From Lysobacteraceae bacterium (GTDB lineage Bacteria; Pseudomonadota; Gammaproteobacteria; DSM-19610), in NCBI GenBank assembly GCA_020201295.1, contig JAIVHA010000141.1, forward strand, positions 1 through 15,691: DNA of 15,691 bases, read 5' to 3'. This document shows positions 1 to 6,706 of this stretch, in pieces. A program made the position numbers and the translations under genes. The stretch's first letter is position 1. Every line of letters starts with the position of its first letter. Below the pieces are notes generated by a model. The model was given only the letters and a program-made list of their open reading frames with translations, was not told the origin of the DNA and did not search any database.

Positions 1-383
1 TGGCGTACCCGCGCACGCAGGATGCGCTTGGCCTGTTCCCGGTCACGGGTGATATCGTCGAAACGCTTGGGAAGAAAATCCAGGGCCCCGGCATCGAGGG
101 CATCCAGGGTAGCCTGGGCGCCCTCATAGCTCAGCGAGGAAAACATCAGCACCGGGGTGGGCCGGATGGCCATGATGCGGCGCACGGCGGTGATACCGTC
201 CATGACCGGCATTTCGATATCCATGGTCACCACGTCGGGCTTGAGCAGCGATACCTGGCGAATCGCCTCACGACCATCCGCCGCCGTACCCACTACTTCG
301 ATGTGAGGATCGGACTCCAGAATCTCAACGATGCGCTTGCGAAAAAACGCGGAGTCATCGACCACCAGGACCTTCGCGACCAT
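1..383 (-). CDS. cheB: CheB chemotaxis methylesterase, N-terminal receiver domain (partial, runs off left edge)
   Basis: CheB removes methyl groups from (and deamidates) chemoreceptors when phosphorylated by CheA, and so drives adaptation. The reading frame starts at ATG 383 and stays open for 127 codons to the window edge. It encodes a full receiver domain: acidic pair D9-D10, phospho-acceptor D55 in MDIEMP, S82 at the switch Ser/Thr position and K106 in DFLPKRF. That last motif, with KRF rather than KP, fits CheB from polar-flagellum gammaproteobacterial clusters. The C-terminal methylesterase domain with its Ser-His-Asp triad lies outside the window, so the call rests on the receiver plus position directly after cheA. 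A plausible ribosome site (AAGGA) lies about 6 bases before the start. A 32-bp-arm palindrome separates it from cheA, so its expression may differ from that of the upstream genes. Confidence 0.9.
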   Translation of the reverse strand, partial: MVAKVLVVDDSAFFRKRIVEILESDPHIEVVGTAADGREAIRQVSLLKPDVVTMDIEMPVMDGITAVRRIMAIRPTPVLMFSSLSYEGAQATLDALDAGALDFLPKRFDDITRDREQAKRILRARVR

Positions 384-407
384 GTAATATCCTTATTTCC
401 TAACTAC

Positions 408-480
408 TGGGGTCAGGTCTTGCAATCCAACATCGGCTTGGTTGTTTTAAGCCGATGTTGGATTGCAAGACCTGACCCCA
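408..480. repeat. Perfect palindrome (32-bp arms, 9-nt loop) between cheA and cheB
   Basis: The arms 408-439 and 449-480 are exact reverse complements with a 9-base loop (440-448). It begins 7 bases after the cheA stop and ends 24 bases before the cheB start. The outer arm reads TGGGGTCAGGTCTTGCAATC on both sides inward. From memory, this type of sequence recurs in gammaproteobacterial genomes near REP-associated (Y1, IS200-like) transposase genes, so a mobile palindromic REP/MITE-like element is the best guess. No transposase gene is in the window and no target duplication is visible. There is no T-run on the minus strand after the hairpin, so it is not a standard intrinsic terminator, although a stem this strong in the mRNA could limit cheB expression or protect the cheA 3' end. 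Confidence 0.9.
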
Positions 481-487
481 ACACCTT

Positions 488-2587
488 CTACATATGCCGT
501 GCATGGGCTTTCATCAGGCTCGGCACATCCAGTATGAGTGCGATGCGGCCATCGCCGGTGATGGTGGCGCCGGCAAAGCCGGCCAGGCCCTGCAATAGGG
601 CGCCCAGGGGCTTGATGACCACTTCCTCCTGGCCAATGAGCTGTTCGACCACGAAACCGACCTTAATATTTCCCACGTGTACCACCACTACGTGGCCCGG
701 GCCTTCCGGTTCGGGTGACTTGTGATCACGCACCAGCCACTTGCGCAGATAGAACAGCGGTAATGCCTTCTCACGCACCATGACCACCAACTGGCCGTCC
801 ACCACGTTGGTGCGCTTGATATCAAGGTTGAAGATCTCGCTGACACTGCCCAGCGGCAGGGCAAAGGGCTGCTTGCCCAGCACCACCATAAGGGTGGGCA
901 TGATAGCCAGGGTCAGCGGTACGCGAATGCTCAAACGGCTGCCCCTGCCTTTCTCGGAATCGATTTCCACCGTGCCGTTGAGTTGGCCTATGCGGGTCTT
1001 CACCACATCCATACCGACGCCGCGGCCGGAAACGTCGGAAATTTCCGTCTTGGTGGAAAAGCCGGGCGCGAAAATCAGGTTGAAGGCATCCTTGTCATCC
1101 AGGCGCGCGGCGGCCTCGGCATCCATGAGTCCCTTCTCCACCGCCTTGGCACGCAACACGGCGGGATCCATACCTTTGCCGTCGTCTTCGATGGACAAGA
1201 GGATATGATCACCCTCCTGCTCCGCCGCCAGCACCACCGTGCCGGCGCGGGGCTTGCCGGCGGCCACTCGTTCCTCGGGACTTTCGATGCCATGGTCCAC
1301 GGCATTACGCACCAGATGCACCAGCGGATCGGCCAGGGCCTCCACCAGATTCTTGTCGAGGTCGGTTTCTTCTCCGACCATCTCCAGATTGATCTCTTTT
1401 TTCAGACTCCGGGCCAGATCGCGCACCACCCGCGGGAAGCGTCCGAACACCTTCTTGATGGGCTGCATGCGGGTCTTCATCACAGCGTTCTGCAGGTCCG
1501 CCGTGACCACGTCCAGGTTGGCCACCGCCTTGGCCATATCCTCGTCGGCCATAGTGGCTTTGAGGGTGGCCAGGCGATTACGCGCCAGCACCAGTTCACC
1601 CACCAGGTTCATGATGTCATCGAGGCGCTTGGTGTCCACGCGCACGGAGGTCTCCACCTGCGGCGCGGGTGCCTGGGACGGGGCAGCCGCGGCACGAGGC
1701 GCCGGCACCGGTGCCGCCGGTGCGGTGCTGGCGGCGGCCGCGGGCTCGGCAGCCGCCGTCGCGGCCGGACCCTTGCCGGCACCGTGCAACTGGTCCAGTA
1801 GCGCGTCGAATTCCTCTTCCGTGATGCTGTCGTTCGCGGCGCCGGGAGCCGAGGCTGGCGGGGCTGGAACCGGCGCGGCCGTGGCTGCACCGGGCCCCTT
1901 TCCGGAACCATGCAATTCATCGAGCAGGGCGTCGAACTCATCCTCGCTGATCTCATCGCTGGAGGGCGCGGTATTGCCCGCGACGACGGCCTTGGGCACG
2001 CCGGCCGGCCCGTGCAGTTCCTCCAGCAGGGCCTCGAATTCCTCTTCTGTGATGTCATCGCTTCCCGCGTTGGCCGATGCCGGCTCGGCGCCCGCCGCCA
2101 GCATCTGCTCGAATTCCGCCTCGGCGGCATCCGCTGACGCCGCTGCCGGTGTCGCGGCTGCCGGCGGCGGTGCGGCGGGGGTGACCGGTGCCGCGCCGCC
2201 GGGCACGGCCAGGGCCTCGAGGGTCTGTAATAAAACCGGGTCGGCGGATGCGGGCATGTTGCCGGCCTGGATGTCGGCAAACATGCCATTCACCACGTCC
2301 AGGACCTGCAGGACGGCATCCATCAGGTCCGAGTCCACGCCCCGTTCACCCTGGCGCAGGACGTTGAACACGTCCTCGGCCCGATGGCAGACGTTGACCA
2401 GGGGATCGATGGCCAGGAAACCGGCTCCGCCCTTGATGGTATGAAAACTGCGGAACACGGAATTGAGCATGTCCAGGTCATCCGGACGCTGCTCCAGCTG
2501 CACCAGTTCCTCATTGAGACGCTCGAGGATTTCCCCGGCCTCTACCAGGAAGTCCTGGAGAATTTCGTCATCGGCATCCAGTGACAT
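488..2587 (-). CDS. cheA: CheA chemotaxis histidine kinase, with a repeat-bearing linker in place of P2
   Basis: CheA is the kinase of the chemoreceptor array; it phosphorylates CheY and CheB. The 699-residue protein starts with a P1/Hpt domain (about 1-110; phospho-His H49 in FHTIKGGAGF). Next comes an Ala/Pro-rich linker (about 130-310). After that are the dimerisation domain (about 312-375), the HATPase domain (N box N428 in LVHLVRNAVDHG, G1 DDGKGM 468-473, G2 GRGVGMDVV 521-529) and a C-terminal CheW-like domain (about 555-699). No classical CheY-binding P2 domain is recognisable. Its place is taken by the linker, which holds three copies of an ITEEEFDALLDxLHG motif (listed separately). 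The start is 11 bases after the cheZ stop, with AGGAAA as ribosome site. All catalytic motifs are present and no lesion is visible. Confidence 0.97.
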   Translation of the reverse strand: MSLDADDEILQDFLVEAGEILERLNEELVQLEQRPDDLDMLNSVFRSFHTIKGGAGFLAIDPLVNVCHRAEDVFNVLRQGERGVDSDLMDAVLQVLDVVNGMFADIQAGNMPASADPVLLQTLEALAVPGGAAPVTPAAPPPAAATPAAASADAAEAEFEQMLAAGAEPASANAGSDDITEEEFEALLEELHGPAGVPKAVVAGNTAPSSDEISEDEFDALLDELHGSGKGPGAATAAPVPAPPASAPGAANDSITEEEFDALLDQLHGAGKGPAATAAAEPAAAASTAPAAPVPAPRAAAAPSQAPAPQVETSVRVDTKRLDDIMNLVGELVLARNRLATLKATMADEDMAKAVANLDVVTADLQNAVMKTRMQPIKKVFGRFPRVVRDLARSLKKEINLEMVGEETDLDKNLVEALADPLVHLVRNAVDHGIESPEERVAAGKPRAGTVVLAAEQEGDHILLSIEDDGKGMDPAVLRAKAVEKGLMDAEAAARLDDKDAFNLIFAPGFSTKTEISDVSGRGVGMDVVKTRIGQLNGTVEIDSEKGRGSRLSIRVPLTLAIMPTLMVVLGKQPFALPLGSVSEIFNLDIKRTNVVDGQLVVMVREKALPLFYLRKWLVRDHKSPEPEGPGHVVVVHVGNIKVGFVVEQLIGQEEVVIKPLGALLQGLAGFAGATITGDGRIALILDVPSLMKAHARHM
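1757..2125 (-). repeat. Coding repeat: acidic 15-residue motif in three clear copies plus one weak copy in the CheA linker
   Basis: Within the CheA linker, residues 179-193, 213-227 and 255-269 read ITEEEFEALLEELHG, ISEDEFDALLDELHG and ITEEEFDALLDQLHG. The last two are each followed by GxGKGP, and a weaker relative (AEAEFEQMLAAG) sits at 155-166. Spacing is 34-42 residues, filled with Ala/Pro-rich sequence. Conservation of the motif inside an otherwise low-complexity linker suggests selection. The pattern resembles the N-terminal CheY-binding peptide of FliM (consensus LSQDEIDALL) and the C-terminal one of CheZ (DDVDDLLSSLGF in this window). A role as CheY docking sites is inferred, not shown. 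Confidence 0.85.
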
Positions 2588-2598
2588 CGTTTCCTACC

Positions 2599-3339
2599 TC
2601 AAAACCCCAGGCTGGACAACAGATCATCCACGTCATCCTGACCGGAGACCACATCCACACTGCCTCCGCCCGGTACCTGCGGACCCAGGCCGCGCATCAT
2701 GCGATCCTTCTCCGCATCCTCGTCGGCGGGCCTGGATAAGCGCTCCTGACCGGAGATGCGAATCAAGCCAACCAGCTTGTCTTCCACTTCCTGCACCAGA
2801 TTGATCACCCGGCGGATGATCTGGCCGGTGAGATCCTGGTAATCCTGGGCCATCATCACTTCATTTAGCTTGCCATTGATGTCGCCGGCATGACCCACGG
2901 TCTGGTTCAGGAAGCCATCCAGTTCACGACTCAGTTCGCGGAATTCCTCCACGCTCATGTCCTTGCTGCGAAAACGCATCCACTGGGCATGCAGTCGATT
3001 GGCATTGTCTTTCAGCACATCGGAAATCGGCAGTGCTTCCTCCACCAAACCAAGGGTGCGGTGGGCCGCCTCTTCCGTCATGGTGATGACGTAGTTGAGG
3101 CGCTCCTTGGCATCGGGGATATCGCTCTCGGTGATGTCCGTAATGCGGTTGTCCAGTTGGAAATTGTTCAGGGCCTCATGCAGCTCGCGGGTCATCTTGC
3201 CCAGTTCCTGGAACAAGTGTTCCTCGCGCCGACGGCCAAGATGGTCGAGCAGGCGTTCCACCTCGGCGTCATTGCCGGATTCCAGGCTTTCGACCAGTTC
3301 ACGGGCCTGGGTCAGATACAGCTCTTTGGGATCACTCAT
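2599..3339 (-). CDS. cheZ: CheZ CheY-phosphate phosphatase
   Basis: CheZ dephosphorylates CheY-P and ends the tumbling or reversal signal. The 246-residue protein is mostly long helix, as expected for the four-helix-bundle dimer. The catalytic segment QDYQDLTGQ lies at 165-173, with D169 and Q173 matching the E. coli D143/Q147 pair. The last residues, DDVDDLLSSLGF (235-246), match the C-terminal peptide by which CheZ binds CheY, joined to the bundle by a Gly-rich flexible linker (about 200-232). Length is slightly more than E. coli CheZ and near the Pseudomonas form. It starts 8 bases after the cheY stop, with a GGGGA ribosome site, and is followed by cheA after 11 bases. The frame is intact. 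Confidence 0.97.
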   Translation of the reverse strand: MSDPKELYLTQARELVESLESGNDAEVERLLDHLGRRREEHLFQELGKMTRELHEALNNFQLDNRITDITESDIPDAKERLNYVITMTEEAAHRTLGLVEEALPISDVLKDNANRLHAQWMRFRSKDMSVEEFRELSRELDGFLNQTVGHAGDINGKLNEVMMAQDYQDLTGQIIRRVINLVQEVEDKLVGLIRISGQERLSRPADEDAEKDRMMRGLGPQVPGGGSVDVVSGQDDVDDLLSSLGF

Positions 3340-3347
3340 ACTGTCCC

Positions 3348-3740
3348 CTACCCCGCCGCGGCAATGCGTTCGAAGATCTTGTCGATCTTTTCCTTGAGGG
3401 TGGCGGCGGTGAAGGGCTTGACGATGTAACCGTTCACGCCCGCCTGGGCCGCCTCGATAATCTGGTCACGCTTGGATTCCGCCGTCACCATCAATACCGG
3501 CAGATCCGCCAGCTTGGTATCGGCGCGCACGGCCTTGAGTAGGTCGATGCCGCTCATGCCGGGCATGTTCCAGTCGGTGACCAGGAAGTCGAAATTACCC
3601 GACTGCAGCATGGGCAGGCCGGTGTTGCCGTCATCCGCTTCGTGGGTATTGTTGAAACCCAGATCCCGCAGCAGGTTTTTGATAATGCGCCGCATCGTGG
3701 AGAAATCATCCACAATCAGGATCTTCATGTTCTTGTCCAA
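3348..3740 (-). CDS. cheY: CheY chemotaxis response regulator (TTG start)
   Basis: CheY-P carries the signal from CheA to FliM at the flagellar switch. This is a stand-alone receiver of 130 residues with the full CheY set: D11-D12, phospho-acceptor D56 (TDWNMPGMSG), T86, Y105 (in NGYIVKPF) and K108. The body is very close to what I know of Pseudomonas CheY and Vibrio CheY3. The start is taken at TTG 3740, because a perfect AGGAGG lies 5 bases before it and the resulting N-terminus DKNMKILIVDD resembles Vibrio CheY3 (NKNMKILIVDD). The alternative ATG at 3728 would begin at MKILIVDD, but 17 bases from the ribosome site. The gene follows fliA after 49 bases, so sigma28 and its chemotaxis output lie side by side. 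Confidence 0.97.
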   Translation of the reverse strand: MDKNMKILIVDDFSTMRRIIKNLLRDLGFNNTHEADDGNTGLPMLQSGNFDFLVTDWNMPGMSGIDLLKAVRADTKLADLPVLMVTAESKRDQIIEAAQAGVNGYIVKPFTAATLKEKIDKIFERIAAAG

Positions 3741-3745
3741 GGGGA

Positions 3746-3751
3746 CCTCCT
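3746..3751 (-). promoter_or_regulatory. Strong ribosome binding site deciding the cheY TTG start
   Basis: AGGAGG on the minus strand, 5 bases before TTG 3740. It is the strongest Shine-Dalgarno match noticed in the window and favours the rare TTG codon over the downstream ATG at 3728. Confidence 0.75.
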
Positions 3752-3789
3752 ACTGCTCCTCGCTTGCCGTACCGAACCGGACCCGGACC

Positions 3790-4521
3790 CTATTCCTGGG
3801 TCCACTCCCCCATGCGGGCGCGCAGGCGGATCAGGGCCTGGCCATGGATCTGGCAGACCCGGGATTCGCTGACCCCGAGCACCTCGCCGATTTCCCGCAG
3901 GTTGAGTTCTTCATCGTAGTACATGGCCATCACCAGGCGCTCCCGCTCGGGCAGCCCCGCAATGGCCTCGGCCAGGGCCGCCTTGAAGCCCTGGTTCTGC
4001 AGGCTGTCTAACGGCTCGTTCGGCTGGTCCTGAAGGCTGTAATCCGCCTCGTCGCCGGAATGGCCCGGTTCGTCGATGCTGAACACCCGGCAGCCGGTGG
4101 CATCCTGCAGGATACGGTGATAGTCCTCCAGGCTGATGCCCATGGCCTCGGCCACCTCGTTATCGCGGGCATCGCGGCCCTTCTCGTTCTCGATGCCGCG
4201 CACCGCCTCGGCCACCTGGCGCGCCTTGCGGTGCACCGAACGCGGTGTCCAGTCGGTACGGCGGATCTCGTCGAGCATGGCACCACGAATACGGATCCCC
4301 GCATAGGTCTCGAAACTGGCGCCCTGGGAGGCGTCGTAGTTCTTGGCTGCCTCCAGCAGGCCGATCATGCCCGATTGGATCAGGTCATCGGCCTGGACAC
4401 TGGGCGGCAGGCGGCTCATCAAATGATAGGCAATACGTTTTACCAATGGTGCGTGCTTCATCACCATGGCATCGGCATTGGCATTGTCCTGTGTGGCGGC
4501 GTACATGGCGGCTCCATTCAT
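3790..4521 (-). CDS. fliA: FliA flagellar sigma factor (sigma28)
   Basis: FliA directs RNA polymerase to late flagellar and chemotaxis promoters (flagellin, motor, receptors) and is held inactive by FlgM until the hook is complete. The 243-residue product shows sigma region 2 (APLVKRIAYHL, then LIQSGMIGLLEAAKNYD and TYAGIRIRGAMLDEIRRTDW), a sigma-3 segment, and a region 4 helix-turn-helix (LNLREIGEVLGVSESRVCQIH). The ATG at 4521 overlaps the fleN stop as ATGA, implying translational coupling. An internal ATG at 4506 (MYAATQ) also has a GGAG site and is an alternative start. Length matches the family. Placement after flhF-fleN is the usual gammaproteobacterial arrangement. Confidence 0.97.
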   Translation of the reverse strand: MNGAAMYAATQDNANADAMVMKHAPLVKRIAYHLMSRLPPSVQADDLIQSGMIGLLEAAKNYDASQGASFETYAGIRIRGAMLDEIRRTDWTPRSVHRKARQVAEAVRGIENEKGRDARDNEVAEAMGISLEDYHRILQDATGCRVFSIDEPGHSGDEADYSLQDQPNEPLDSLQNQGFKAALAEAIAGLPERERLVMAMYYDEELNLREIGEVLGVSESRVCQIHGQALIRLRARMGEWTQE

Positions 4522-5405
4522 GACAGCATCTCCGCTCCGTTATTGCGGGATTGGATCAATCGTTCCACGAAAAACTCCAGATGTCCTGCAGCGGCCGAGG
4601 GAATCGGCCATTTCTCGGTTTTCTGCGCCAGGGTCTTGAAGGCCATGGCCGAGCGGCTGCGCGGGAAGGCTTCCACTACCGCCTTCTGCTTGCGCACGGC
4701 CTTGCGCAGATAATCGTCGTAGGGGATGGCACCCATGAACTCCATGGTGACATCCAGGTAGCGGTCGGTTACCCGCAGTATCTTGTTATACAATTCCCTT
4801 CCCTCCTGGGCGCTATGGGCCATGTTGGCCAGTACCCGGAAATGTTGAATGCCGTATTCACGACTCAACAGTTTGATCAATGCATAGGCATCGGTGATGG
4901 AGGCCGGCTCGTCACAGACCACCACCAGGACTTCCTGGGCGGCGCGGCTGAAGCTCACCACGCTGTCACTGATACCGGCCGCGGTGTCGATCACCAGGGT
5001 GTCGATGTCGTGGCTGAGTTCACTGAAGGCGCGGATCAGCCCGGCATGCTCCATGGGACTGAGCTCGGCGAGACGCTTGGTGCCCGAAGAGGCCGGCACC
5101 ACCTTCATGCCGCCCGGCCCTTCCACCAGGATCTCCTCCAGGGTGCGTTCGCCGTCCAGCACATGAGTGAGGTTGTACTGGGGGTGCAAGCCCAGCATCA
5201 CATCCACGTTGGCCAGCCCCAGATCAGCATCCATGAGCATGACGCGCTTACCGCTGTTGGCCAGCGACACGCACAGGTTGACGGACACATTGGTCTTGCC
5301 CACTCCACCCTTGCCGCTGGTAACGGCGATGACACGTACGGGGTGTGGTTGAGCCATGCGACGGAGTCCTGCTGCCTGATCCAGCTTCATTTCAGACATG
5401 AGCAT
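4518..5405 (-). CDS. fleN: FleN/FlhG flagellar number regulator (MinD-like ATPase)
   Basis: FleN (FlhG) limits polar flagella to the correct number by antagonising the master activator FleQ and by stimulating the FlhF GTPase. The 295-residue protein carries the deviant Walker A box SGKGGVGKT (30-38), a switch segment MDADLGLANVD (58-68) and the IDTAAGISD motif of the MinD/ParA family. The N-terminal DQAAGLRR (9-16) matches the DQAxxLR helix by which FlhG proteins activate FlhF. The ATG at 5405 lies inside the end of flhF (14-base overlap) behind a G-rich tract; ATG 5399 is a possible alternative. The 3' end overlaps fliA by 4 bases. The frame is intact. Confidence 0.95.
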   Translation of the reverse strand: MLMSEMKLDQAAGLRRMAQPHPVRVIAVTSGKGGVGKTNVSVNLCVSLANSGKRVMLMDADLGLANVDVMLGLHPQYNLTHVLDGERTLEEILVEGPGGMKVVPASSGTKRLAELSPMEHAGLIRAFSELSHDIDTLVIDTAAGISDSVVSFSRAAQEVLVVVCDEPASITDAYALIKLLSREYGIQHFRVLANMAHSAQEGRELYNKILRVTDRYLDVTMEFMGAIPYDDYLRKAVRKQKAVVEAFPRSRSAMAFKTLAQKTEKWPIPSAAAGHLEFFVERLIQSRNNGAEMLS

Positions 5406-6639
5406 TCGCCATTACCCCCCCGAACCGTTCCGCCAATACGGCGTCGCCCGGGAACCAGTCCGTCACCAGCATCTCGGCCGCCTTGTTCACCAGGACATGG
5501 GGCCGCGCCGGCTGCATGTCCTCCGGAACCCGCTGGCCATCGGCAACGTAGGCCAGCGGCAATTGCTGTTCACTGATCACCGACAGGGTCCCGCCGAGAC
5601 TGGCGGTCTCATCCACCTTGGTGAGAATGCAGCCATCCAGGGCCACGCCCCGGAAGGCCCGCACGGTCTCTTCCTGCACCGCCGGCTGGGCGGTGGCGGA
5701 CAGCACCAGGTAACTGCGGATGGGCAGGCCGGTGTGGGTCAGGGTGCTGAATTGCTCGGTCAGGCGCAGATCACGCTGGCTCATGCCCGCGGTATCGATC
5801 AACACCAGGTGCTTGTCCATGAGGCTCTTCAGGGTCTGGGCCAGCTGGTCGTGGTCGGACGCCACCTGTACCGGCACGCCGAGGATCTTGCCATAGGTCA
5901 GCAGCTGTTCATGGGCACCGATGCGATAGCCGTCGGTGGTCACCAGGGCCACCCGCTTCTGGCCATGCCGCAAGGCAAAGCGCGCCGCCAGCTTGGCCAC
6001 CGTGGTGGTCTTGCCCACGCCGGTGGCGCCAACCAGGGCCACCATGCCACCGCGTTCGAGAATGTCATCGTTGGTCACGGGCAGGGACTGGGCGAACAGC
6101 CCCAGGGCCGCGCGCCAGGCCTGTTCCGGGTCATTGCCGTGGCTGACCCGCTCCGCCAGGTGCAGTGCCATGGCCGGCTTCATGCCCAGGGCATGGAGAC
6201 GGCGCAGCACTTCCAGCTGCTGGGGACGGTTGTGATTCATGTCACCCCAGGCAAGGTGGGCCAGCTGGTGCTCCAGCAGGCCACGCAATTCACGGATTTC
6301 ATCCTTCATCGCCACCAGGGCCGGGTCCTGGGCCCACTGGATACCCGCGCGGGGCGTGCCGGTGGCGACCGGTGCCGGTCGCGCGGCGGTGGGCGCCTCT
6401 GCTTGCGTGCGTGCCGCGACAGGGTTGGCAGTGGCGGGGCGGGTGTGGGTCGGGGTACTGGTCGCACTTTCGTGCAAGGCCTTGTTGATCAGGGCCTCGT
6501 CGTAATCCACGGCGGAGACGATCTCCACGCCGCCATCCACCTTGCGATTGGAGAGGATGACCGCATCCGGGCCCTGCTCCTCGCGCACCTTGCGGATCGC
6601 CTGACGCATGTCCGCGGCAAAGAACCGTTTAATCTTCAT
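5392..6639 (-). CDS. flhF: FlhF SRP-type GTPase, polar flagellum placement
   Basis: FlhF is the signal-recognition-particle-family GTPase that marks the pole for flagellar assembly. From ATG 6639 the product is 415 residues. It has a conserved N-terminus MKIKRFFAADMRQAIRKVREEQGPDAVILSN, given here as two parts: MKIKRFFAADM, then RQAIRKVREEQGPDAVILSN. A low-complexity Ala/Thr/Pro linker follows (about 58-105), then an N domain and the G domain (P-loop GATGVGKTTT 204-213, DGYRIGA 236-242, DTAGMSQRD 282-290, TKVDET later). The open frame extends 16 codons upstream to a GTG at 6687, but homologues begin at MKIKRFF. The last 14 bases overlap fleN. Gap to flhA is 67 bases with no element noticed. 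Confidence 0.95.
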   Translation of the reverse strand: MKIKRFFAADMRQAIRKVREEQGPDAVILSNRKVDGGVEIVSAVDYDEALINKALHESATSTPTHTRPATANPVAARTQAEAPTAARPAPVATGTPRAGIQWAQDPALVAMKDEIRELRGLLEHQLAHLAWGDMNHNRPQQLEVLRRLHALGMKPAMALHLAERVSHGNDPEQAWRAALGLFAQSLPVTNDDILERGGMVALVGATGVGKTTTVAKLAARFALRHGQKRVALVTTDGYRIGAHEQLLTYGKILGVPVQVASDHDQLAQTLKSLMDKHLVLIDTAGMSQRDLRLTEQFSTLTHTGLPIRSYLVLSATAQPAVQEETVRAFRGVALDGCILTKVDETASLGGTLSVISEQQLPLAYVADGQRVPEDMQPARPHVLVNKAAEMLVTDWFPGDAVLAERFGGVMANAHV

Positions 6640-6706
6640 ATCTGCACCCCACGCCTGGCTCCTGGCTGCATCCCTTTGCCCCTTCACTCGGCTTCATGTC
6701 GTGACC

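Noticed and set aside
408..480. Palindrome as an intrinsic terminator for cheA
   Set aside because: No T-run follows the stem on the minus strand; only a stability or attenuation role can be proposed.
6640..6687. Upstream GTG start for flhF (16 extra residues)
   Set aside because: Homologues begin at MKIKRFFAADM and the extra residues show no family similarity.
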